From contig CM041200.1 in assembly GCA_023078555.1 (NCBI GenBank), positions 2,922,001 through 2,986,000 on the forward strand: a stretch of DNA of 64,000 bases, read 5' to 3'. Source of the stretch: Ulva prolifera (Eukaryota > Chlorophyta > Ulvophyceae > Ulvales > Ulvaceae). Every line of letters starts with the position of its first letter. Position 1 is the stretch's first letter. The position numbers and the translations under genes are program-made. The notes under the pieces were generated by a model, which was not told the origin of the DNA, searched no databases, and saw only the letters and a program-made list of their open reading frames with translations. Below are positions 54,446 through 64,000 of the stretch, piece after piece.

Positions 54446-57400
54446 ATGCCAGATCCAAAGAGCAGTCCGCATGGCGGCCCGTTAAGACTGAGTACATCGC
54501 AGAGAGCAGCTGCTTTCGCTAGAGTAGCTGAAACCCGTCATATCACGTCTAGTGCATTTTGGGGTCAACCTGGGTTGGATAAAGGCGTCAAGCCAGTCAA
54601 GCGTGATTTGCCTGCTTTTTGGTCCGTGGGTACTCATGGTCAGCCATTCAATGATGAACGACTGACAGATGGTGCATCTAATCACTATAAGGTGGTTGAG
54701 CCCCCCAAGCTCGGAGCTACTTCTCCAAAGCCTGCGGGGCCAGCTACTGAATGCTTGGCCACCTTAAAATCTAGCCTGCAGCATGGCTTCGCGATGTTTC
54801 ATGATGACTCAGGTTTGAGTCCAATATCCATGAAGCCAGGAACATTTTCAAAACTGAGACAGTGTGTCGCTAGTTCCTGTCGTATCACACTATGTGCAGA
54901 CTGTTCGTCCTTGCAACTATCTGGGCAGTCTACAAACGGTGAAAAGATGCGCTGTCATAGTACACCTGATCCTGCGTCTGCAACTCAGGTCTCAGGAACT
55001 GTTCCGGCGGGACCCGGAGATGGCCACACTGGCTTGGGGGACGACTACGGTGGAGGTTGAACAGCAGTACGGCCTGCGTGCTCTATCCGATGCTGAGCGT
55101 GAAATGCTTATATCTCGGCTGCCTCCACACTACCTCATTCACAGCTACGCAAACTGTTTCGACCGGGATGAACGAAAGCCTGACTTCATCCCCTGGACAT
55201 CTGCGTTCCATGCATCATCCGACCGGGCAGCATGGATTCGGGACAGAACACAATGTCTGCGATTTGGGACGCAAGCAGTTGTCCGGATGATGAAATGTCA
55301 TCTCTCATTTTTGTCCGAGCAGGAATGTTCGCGAGCTCGAGCCCCTTACAAGCTTCCTAAGGATATTCTTCGCCAAGCATTTTGGAGAGTGGATCCTACA
55401 CGTACTGGATATGTGTCGCTGGCACAATTTATGCAGGTGCACTGCAGCCTGTACCTGAGGTCATGTTTTGGTGGCAAGCGCGCCTGTCTGAAGCAGCAGA
55501 ACCTGCTGTGGTTGCTGGAGTATGGTTGCATGTCATGCAGAGTGTCGTTCATCTCCTGCAGGTATGGCAGAACGTGCTGCAGCTCTGGGAGTACAGGACG
55601 ATTGATCGACTACTGCATGGACGGAAAGTGCGCAAGCTACAGCCAATGAGAAGACGCTTTATTGACCGCAGCGCCGCAGCAGCCATCTTCCTGCATTTCG
55701 GCTTTGATAAATATGGGTACCTTCCCTATGAAGTTTTTGTTCAGTCGCTCAATGAGAGCCCCGCGCGGCTCTTGGGTCACGAGCTTCTGCTGGACAAAAC
55801 GCTTACAGGCAAGAATGGAATTGAGAACATGGTAGATGTGGCCTACCTCATGGGAGATGCAAAAGTGGACTATCCCAAATGTACCACCGGCGTATTCCCT
55901 CCCAGTGGCTTTGATGAGCTGCTGGCAAAGCGGAGTATGAAGCTACCGCGAGCTCACATGTGGCTTGAACATGTGTATGGCTATGCTGGTGCGCAGGGCT
56001 TGCCTTCCAGGGAGGGCACATTGTGATGAAGTCGGTGGATAAAGTGGGAAAAGTGCTTTTTGCAGGCTACAGCAACCTTGCCAATAACCTATTCTACACA
56101 CATAACACCACTAATTCTTTCAATGAAGTGGTGTACTATGTGGGAATGTTGGGTGTAGTTGCGACATGGGTGGACGGCGATCGGGAGTTTGGCATGCGCC
56201 AGCGCTTCTTCTTTGGGCATGACAATGACATTCAGTGCCTTGCGCTGCATCCAAATCGCAGGTTTGTGGCGACCGGCCAGCAGACCGCCACCTTTGGGAG
56301 ACCATACACATGTATTTGGGACGTTGGAGAGTATGCAGAGGATGACTGGAAACGGCTTGGTAGTCATGACATGACCCAAATGCGCACTGTTGGTCATACA
56401 CAAGAACCTATCCAGCTTCAGAAACTTGTGTTGCCCAAAAGCTTCCGCTGCATCCTCGCGGTCGCATTCTCCGGCAACAAACATGCCTCTCATGGTCCAG
56501 GGCAGCCAGATCACAGGGGGGGTGAGCTTCTAATTACAATAAGTGGCGACAATCAACACACAGTTCACATCTGGCGGTGGATGATCCCTGCTGAACGGAA
56601 AGGAACTGCCAGAGACAAGGTCGTTTTGTCGCATCATATGGCAATGTACATACCGTCCTGGCATTTTGGACCTGAAAAAAAGCTACCTGGACTCCACCGA
56701 TCGTACAAGTACTTTGTGACAGATGGTCAGGATGGCTCGGAGAGATTCGTCCCAGGTCAGACTCGATCATGCCATGACATTGTGCATGTCTTTTCAAATG
56801 TATGCATTTGATAAATTGGGTACGATTGGGACACGAAAGCATCACATACTGTAAAAGTGGACTGCAGATGAGTGTGACAATCCCACACGACATCTCATGC
56901 TTGACAATGATGTTGATGATGAGGTGGAAACTGTTGAGCAAGTCAGGGCCGCCATGACTCAACTACTCGAGTCACATGCACAGGTCAATACATTGGAACA
57001 ACATCCATTGATCCGCAAGACATTGAACCGATATGCGCACCCAAAGTTAAGCCAAGGGTTCGCACACCCGGCTTCATTATATACGAGCACTAGTAACTGC
57101 GAGATGATTGCAGAGTTGCCCTCGATACAGGGAACCCCACCAACTGTGCGCATTGACCACATTTAATGAGCATGTTCTGACACTGAGATGCGGCCGGGCT
57201 GCTTTATCTCTAAACAGATCCAGGCTTCATATGTGCTCGCAGGTGTACGGAGTTGTTTTCAATCCACTGCGCCCTTCATCTAGCATTGGCTGTGAGTACT
57301 TGACATATGGAATGAAGCACATCAAAACCTGGGTGCTTGATGCAAACAATTGTTGGATATGCACAGCGGGTAGCTTTGGGCCAGACAGAGTGCAGAACGT

Positions 57401-59770
57401 CAACTGTGCAATCTTTGTGCCGGCCCAGCACTCTGGCAGAGCGCCAGGCGACTCTTGCATCGTTACAGGTTTCCCGGATGGAACATTGGGCATGTGGATC
57501 CCACCTTTTCCTACCCAAGCGGGATCAAAATATGCACTGAAGCGTGTGTACCGTGCTCATGCACTGGGACCAATGATGACCATGAATGATGGGTCCCAGC
57601 AATACGGGGGTGTCTGTTGCCTACAATTATGCACCAGAGCAGGCAACAAGCAGAGCTTGCTGGTTTCCGGGGGAGCAGATGGAGCCCTACGGGTGCGCTT
57701 CAGCTGCCGAGCTGCAGCTAAATATGGTAGCCTCCTAGCTTGGCTTGTCCAGTGGCTTGTCAGATATTTCTTTTTGCAGAGATGGAACATACGAGCCCCT
57801 GCTGCAAAGTCAAGGGATGGGCTGCCTGTACGGGGTGCCAGGTTAACATGTGCACAATGCCAGAACATGCTGTGCGAATGTCAGCCGATTGATATCATCA
57901 GTATTGAAGAGCCCAGCTTACCAGGATACAATAGCGTTTGCCCAAAAATAGCGGGCCTGGATTGGCACGAGGCAAAGGAGGATCAGGAATTCATCACTGG
58001 CACATCAGGCTGTGATCTTTGGGTTGTGCCAGATACAGGGCGGCCATACACAATTCTTGATGGTCACTCTCATGGAGTCTTCATGGTCGCACCACATCCG
58101 GCTGATTCACGTCTCTTCGTAACAGCCGATGAATCTGGCAATGTTTTGCGATACAATTCCACATCCCGGCTGTTGGAGTGCAGGACCATCCTTGACTTCA
58201 AGTGTTATGCTATAGCTATCTCAAGTACGGTGATCTTCACATGATGCTGAAATTGTGAGTATGGCAAACCTGTCGGCAATCCCAATCTTGATTGTAGCCT
58301 GAATACATGACGCACGCTGCCTAATGTGTTGCAACCTGCTGTGCGGCGCAATGGCTACTACATCTGTAGATGAAGAGTACGCATTTGAAGACATGAAGGA
58401 AACATGGCGATCGCAGGGCCCCCGGTTCAACAAATGCTATCATATCGCAGTTTCAGGAAAAAGGGGGCAGATCATGATTCTTAAGTGGAACGACTTCGAG
58501 CCTCTTGCGAGCATACCAGGCAAAGGAGTCCGTGAAGGCGTGTGTGATCTCAAATTCACGCCAGCGGGTGCTCCCACCCCATTGCTTGCAGCTGCATCAC
58601 ATGATCAGCACATATACATATACAACGTGGCAAGAGGATATCAGTGTGCTCTTATATATAAAATTGTTGGGCCTGCTGGAAAGTGTGCTGTGCAGTGCGT
58701 GTGATGCATTTCTCCTCAACAGATGCGTCATGCCATGCACAGGATTCAGTCTGTCTGTTCGGGGTGCTCTGGGACAGTCGAGCACATTGACTGGAGCTAT
58801 GCGGTTGTGGACGGACCAATACATCTTCACGGCAGGTACATCCTGCAATCGAACGATACCAGCAGAGATGTTCTGCACTGGGACGGCTTGACGGGGAAAA
58901 AGGTGACAAGCAATCAAAGAGACTGCATGTGGAGCACCTTCACATGCACACTCGGGTTTCCAGTTCTCGGAATCTGGCCTGACTTCAGCGATGGTACAAG
59001 CTTTAGTTCATCTTTCATATGTCGTTCACATATTCTTGCGAGTGCACTATTGACGCGTGCACGGTGTTGCAGGGACTGATGTAAACGCCATCAGCAGAGC
59101 TAGAATCGGGGCGCCAGTCAATCAAAGGAATCATAGCCATGACTGCAAGACATGTCCCATGAAGAGCAGGCCTGCAATGAAACATGAATCAGCAGACGGG
59201 GTTGCCGGTGCAGGGTACATAGCCTCTGGGGACGACTTTTCCATGGTCAAGTTGTTTTGTGCGCCTGTCATCGCAGATGATGCTCCATACCGAGCATACA
59301 GGGGGCACGCAAGTCATGTCTCGTGTGTAAGGTTCTCGCAAGACGATCGGCTGCTGTTTTCCGTTGGCGGTACAGATCGCTGTATTTTTCAATGGCGCAC
59401 GATCGGCATCAACAAAGAAGATCAAGCCCAAGATCATTTCATATTAAAGGCTCTTGAAGAAGCTGCATTCTACAAGCATCAGGTGCGCCCATATTCCTTC
59501 CGCTGAAGAGGCTGTTACAGAGTATCAGTGATGCATGTCATGTATGTCCTGATGCAGATGGACCGTGCACATGCACCGCAGCCTCGAGCAAACGGCAAAT
59601 GGGTCAATCACGGAGGTACTTTCAAAGCGGAAATTGATCACAAGAGCGAGGAGCAACTGTCGTTCAGACGATCCTTGAAGGAGTCGATGAGACCACACAG
59701 AGCAAACAGCATTCGAAGCATACAGCCACAACAGAGCAGTGTTATCATTCCACAAGATATGGACATCTGA
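54446..59770 (+). CDS. EF-hand and EMAP-like WD-repeat protein
   Basis: A large multi-exon gene. The first exon starts at ATG 54446 (MPDPKSSPHGGPLRLSTSQR). Next come VEVEQQYGLRALSDAERE (55050) and two EF-hand-like units: ILRQAFWRVDPTRTGYVSLA near 55362 and AIFLHFGFDKYGYLPYEVFV near 55680. A HELP-like hydrophobic segment precedes the repeats. The WD repeats start with GHDNDIQCLALHPNRRFVAT (56218), and further blades give GGELLITISGDNQHTVHIWR, YGVVFNPLRPSSSIGCEYLT, FITGTSGCDLWVVPDTGRPY, and LDGHSHGVFMVAPHPADSRL. The C-terminal wording is diagnostic of EML/EMAP proteins: FTCTLGFPVLGIWPDFSDGT (58943), TDVNAISR, YIASGDDFSMVKLF, and YRGHASHVSCVRFSQDDRLL. EMAP proteins bind microtubules and many are axonemal. 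Internal boundaries are approximate. The EF-hand fusion is found in several protist relatives. Confidence 0.86.
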
Positions 59771-60981
59771 TGGGTTGACGCTTGTCTTCACTTGACAACC
59801 AGCAGGGGGCAATCTCGATATCCGGTCACTACTGTTTCACTGGCGGCAGTGCAGAAATAGATGCCCATGTTGCTTGAACGTGTTCATATGCAGTCTAAAA
59901 TGACCATTGCACACATATCATGTACTTGGAGGCACACGAACAACGCGCCACTGCCCAAATTGCTGCTGAAAGAAGTGCAACGCTCAAACATTCCTGTTTG
60001 GCTCTGTGTGCTAGTACGCAGGTCCCATGCGCTTCTCGGTCCATGAATTGTAGTGGAATTGTTCGAACCACGCTGGGCCCCACCCATGCTTCAGGCCCCT
60101 CTTGACGTTTGGAGCCCTCAGCCGATGTGTGGGCATCTGTCCACACGCCCGCTGCCGCTTCTGCTTGTTTTCCTTACATACAGCCAAAAGCAAGTCCCTG
60201 CAAAATCATGGATTCCTGTATTACACATGTGGTTTCATGCCCCATTGCGATCACCTGTGGACTGCATACCTGTCATATTTGCGCGGCCTGACTTCCGTCA
60301 CTCCCAGCACTCGCCCACGTGCCCACGCCAACATCTGCACTGCTTGTCCCGCACAAAAGAGCACACCAAAGTACTTTTCACTAACATGCGGCATGCGAGG
60401 ATCGCCCCGAGGGGCTCTCCCGAAATCGATCGACATGTCTTCAACAGGGTACCCAAAGTTCGCAGATGCGGACTTTACTGCCCGAAGACCAACCTATTTT
60501 ACATTGTGGTAACTGTGACTCTGTCTGGATCTACCTACAACTGGGCTCCAGGGCACAATCCCCCAGTTGGACCCAGTCATGCACGCGGGGCCGGTGTGGC
60601 TATCGGGGCTGACGGCTCTTGCGCCACTTCGATGCCAAAATATGTCTACCTTTAACGGATATACTTTCCAGGACCCTGACCCGTGTTTCCTTCGTGTATA
60701 TCGTACCGTATGCATGGGTACGTCATAGTGTCTGAGGAACCAAAACACCCACACGAGTACATTTTCACCGACCAGAGGTCGCGGAAAGCTTGCCGAGGGA
60801 GAAGTTTTCATTCAGCTATCATATACATTGCGCTGTATGCAACGTTTCACGACCGATGCTCTAGATTCGCTAGGTTATCTTCTTGTGTCCCAGTGTCGCT
60901 GTCTTGTCTGCCTGCGGCTCGGTCCATCGCATTCTCATCCAAGACCCCACGTAATACAGTTCTGACGGATATCAAAACACT
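59771..60981. other. Interval between the EMAP-like and aminotransferase genes
   Basis: A plus frame at 60053-60655 is open for about 200 codons while other frames of the same region are also open, and no domain is seen. I treat it as fortuitous. The aminotransferase promoter must lie near the right end. Confidence 0.35.
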
Positions 60982-63422
60982 ATGGCGTTGAGACGTGCGG
61001 CTGAGAAAGCCGCGTGTGCGGGACTGCTGGAGAGCGTGGTCAATCAGAGCAAGCTACCAGTCCGCCTGTTTAGCACAGCGGCACTCCTGGTGCGCACCTG
61101 TTCGCAGAAAAACACTTAATATGAGTTTTTTGTAGGATAAAGGCTTGGTGGCTTGCCCGAGGCTTCAACCAGTGTGTGTAGCTTGAGACATCCAAATCCA
61201 CGTACACGTGTGCAACTGCACGCTCGGTTTTCGATGGCCGAATGGGTCCATCCTTCACGCCCCGAATCACCTATGATGAAAACTGTCACCTACTTGTACC
61301 ATGCAGCTGGCCCCCGCTTCATCAGCTGATCCTCCCTTCTCGTACTCACCGCCCGGACGAAACCATCTGTTTGTTCCAGGTACGTTTGCAATATGTGCCT
61401 GAATTATGAACTTCGTGCACCTCCTGTACATGCAGTCTCATCGTGGATCACAAAAGGTTTTGCAGAGTGAATTTCTTTTTACATGGCGCAAAGCGGTCAG
61501 CCAAGCACTGATCATGATTTTGCCGACACTTCTTGAGCACTGTTCTCCTTCATCGTGTGCAAACACGGTCAAGATTATCAAAGTTCATGGCACTGCATGC
61601 TATCAGCAATGCGCTGTTTGCAGGTCCGGTGAACATACATGAGCGGGTCAGGAACGCGATGATCGTTCCAGGAGAAAATCACCGCGACCCTTGGTTCGCG
61701 CCATTCTACAAAGGTGTTCTCGAACAGATGAAGTATCTTTTTCAAACGACGGAAGGAACGCCTATTATTTTTCCAGGTGTGTTCCGCACGGAGTGCAGCA
61801 TTCACGCGCGTCAACCTCCATACGCATGCATGCTCGAGCATGTCCTAGTGGCAGGGTGATAGGGGGGTCTTTTGGCAAAGGCTGCGAAGGTTCAGGCGTG
61901 CTCTCGGCTGGCGTGGTTTGAAGTGATGGTCGTCATTGTTTGGATGGCATCATGGTGTTGGGTCCCTAGCGTTGGGGCCGCTGTGTCGCCATTGCATTGT
62001 CTGCTCAGAGACTGCAAATCATGTGGCTACTGCACTTGACTGCTCACCCGCCCTGCACCAGCAGCCACGCGCGCAATTCAATCTGCCACATGGCCCAGCT
62101 CACGTGGTGAAGGTGATAGAATGCGTTTGCGACAGTAGCAACAGCTAGTTTTCCATGAATCCTGTGGATTTTTCCTGTTCGTGCTATTGTTCACGATTCA
62201 ATGGGCCTGCCTGCTCTCTGAGGCCCTCAATCAGAACTGGCTTGTGTGATTGCATGTTTTAGTGTCAGGCAGAGCTTGCCATGCATTCTTGGAGGCCTCA
62301 TTCGTTTCTAGTGACATGACTGATCCACTACGGGCACACTGGTTCTGAACTGTGCATAGATTGGTGCATATGCATTCGTAAATGCAGCAGTATGATCATG
62401 AAAATTCACATCTTCAGGAAAGGGTTGTGCCTGTGATGCCTCATTCGAAAATCTGCTGTCGCGGCGTCATTGCGCTGTATGGATATGTGTGGATCCTATA
62501 TCTCCATAAAAAATACTCCCGCACAAGGTTGCTATATCTTCATGCACAGGGACTGCCTGCGTCCGTCGCTCAAGGCAATGCTCGTCCAGTGCTGTAGTCT
62601 GCATTACGTCACAGATCCTTCACTGCGCCTGTTCTGATATACTTGTCAAGTTTTCTGGTGGGAAGATTTTACATGGAATCAAGCTTGCTGCTTTGGATAG
62701 ATGCTTGTCTGGCCATGCAATGACGGAGTGTAGCAGCACACATACCCAGCATGTATGTTCGGACTTTCATGGTGACCTGATCACTGCAGGCACAGGAACT
62801 GGTGGATGGGAGGCTGCGCTTACAAACACTCTGTCACCTGGAGACAAAGTTGTCACATTCCGCTATGGACAATTTAGCCACTTGTGGGTGGACATGCAGC
62901 AGCGCCTCGGTCTAGACGTGACTGTGATCAATTGCCCCTGGGGAGACGGTGCACATGAGGACAAACTTGCAGAGATTCTGGCTAGTGACAAAGCGAAAGG
63001 GATCAAAGCTGTGTGCGTGGTTCACAATGAGACAGCGACAGGCATCACGTCAGACATCCTTGCCATCCGAAAAACCCTTGACGCTGCTGATCACCAGGCA
63101 CTGCTCCTGGTTGATGGAGTGTCATCCATTGGGGCTCTGCCTTTCAAGATGGATGAATGGCGTGTCGATGTTGCCGTCACGGGCTCCCAGAAGGCGCTGT
63201 CCCTGCCGACTGGCCTTGGTTTTGTCTGTGCTAGCCCCAAGGCGCTTGCGGCAATGGAGTCTGCGGAGCTCAAACGTGTATACTACGATTTCAGGTGTGC
63301 TATACTTGTGAACGTCGTCATTCTGGCCACATGTAAATCAACACGTCGTATTCATACTAAAGGCAGGGAAGTTCTGAAGCAGATGCGAATGATGTCGATG
63401 CATGTGTGGCGTGCGTGTGTTG

Positions 63423-63468
<46 letters not shown>

Positions 63469-64000
63469 TGTGTGCGTGCGCGCGTGTGCACGCATGTGCT
63501 CATCCTGTTGTATCAATCGTGATGGGACCCGTCATGACACAACCTGATGGTGCAGGGACATGCTGGCCACAAACCCATCGGGGGGTGTGCCATATACACC
63601 TGTCCTGCCATTGCTGTATGGCCTACGGGAGGCCCTAACATTGCTAGAGCAAGAGGGAATAGAGAATGCCTGGGCAAGGCACCACCGCTTGGCCGAGGGC
63701 ACTCGCAAAGCAGTTGCCGCATGGGGTCTTACGACATTGTGTAAGGACCCCCGCTGGTTCTCAGACTCGCTGACAGTCGTGGAGACCCCAGAAGGAGTGG
63801 ACTCCAATCTGATTGTGAAAAATGCGTTTGCCAAATACAACTTGTCGCTGGGTCTGGGATTGAGTGAGGTCAATGGGAAGGTCTTCCGCATCGGCCACCT
63901 CGGAAATATGGACGAGATCATGTGCCTGTCATCACTGGCTGGCGCAGAGATGGCGCTGCTCGATTCAAGTGTTGCAATCACGCCTGGGTCAGGGGTTGGT
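60982..64000 (+). CDS. AGT: Alanine/serine-glyoxylate aminotransferase with mitochondrial presequence, 3' end outside the window
   Basis: Exons: 60982-61089, 61307-61379, 61624-61776, 62790-63294, 63556 to beyond 64000, all in phase; 428 residues are visible. Exon 1 encodes MALRRAAEKAACAGLLESVV and VRLFSTAAL, an Arg-rich amphipathic presequence. The enzyme part has NHLFVPGPVNIHERVRNAMI, GTPIIFPGTGTGGWEAALTN, VVHNETATGITSD, LLLVDGVSSIGALPF, and the PLP lysine in VTGSQKALSLPTGLG. Exon 5 gives NPSGGVPYTPVLPLLYGLRE and GKVFRIGHLGNMDE. It is a class V, fold-type I aminotransferase converting glyoxylate to glycine in photorespiration, with serine or alanine as donor. Plant SGAT is peroxisomal, so a mitochondrial form is notable. 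Intron 3 is 1013 nt; intron 4 holds a GT repeat. Confidence 0.94.
63425..63464. repeat. TG dinucleotide microsatellite, 40 nt, in aminotransferase intron 4
   Basis: Uninterrupted (TG)20 followed by a degenerate TGCG/CGTG stretch, within the intron between 63294 and 63556. Confidence 0.97.

Noticed and set aside
60053-60655. 200-codon plus-strand frame
   Set aside because: Other frames over the same bases are also open, the composition is not protein-like, and there is no domain.

Overview
The window is nuclear DNA from a eukaryote. Nearly every recognisable gene is split by spliceosomal introns of about 70-400 nt (one reaches 1013 nt), genes lie on both strands without operons, and the intervals hold microsatellites and small transposon-like elements. 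A phytoene synthase and a Shewanella-like protein phosphatase with a presequence-like N-terminus point to a plastid. A large EMAP-like WD-repeat protein fits a flagellated cell, and a selenide water dikinase fused to an NADH-dehydrogenase-like domain fits selenium use. I read this as a photosynthetic flagellated protist or alga; the lineage cannot be fixed from this sequence.

Layout. 1-650: MCTS1 on the minus strand, 3' end outside the window. 1116-4890: a SAM-domain/coiled-coil protein, divergent from MCTS1. 5033-6547 (minus): Shewanella-like phosphatase. 7465-8774 (minus): lysine-rich protein. 9331-15208: complete 12-exon Prp22/DHX8 splicing helicase. 16033-16755 (minus): MAM33/p32. 19028-22856: XPG/GEN1-like nuclease. 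23552-25403: Sir2 deacylase. 26039-27637 (minus): cyclopropane-fatty-acid-synthase/coclaurine-N-methyltransferase-like enzyme. 30860-32950 (minus): coiled-coil protein. 33684-35472: CDC73/parafibromin. 36767-38915: phytoene synthase. 40869-42357: three-KH RNA-binding protein. 44084-44956 (minus): intronless orphan. 49286-53135: NDH-SelD fusion. 54446-59770: EF-hand/EMAP-like protein. 60982-64000: alanine/serine-glyoxylate aminotransferase with a mitochondrial presequence, cut by the window end.

The most unusual content is mobile DNA. Two copies (28643-29423 and 45485-46982) of one foldback-type element share inverted ends of about 40 bp starting TACAAGGA, are CA-rich in one arm and GT-rich in the other, and each is flanked by a 14-bp direct repeat. 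The second copy carries a nested 681-bp hAT-type miniature element with a perfect 8-bp target duplication. Removing the nested element brings the two copies to nearly the same length.

Exon ends could be fixed by protein homology in many genes. They show 5' splice sites dominated by GTGYGN (often GTGCGC) rather than GTAAGT, and at least four GC-AG introns.

The genes are mostly unrelated housekeeping functions: translation re-initiation, splicing, Paf1-complex transcription, DNA repair, chromatin, carotenoid synthesis, selenium and photorespiratory metabolism. No operon-like or pathway cluster is evident.
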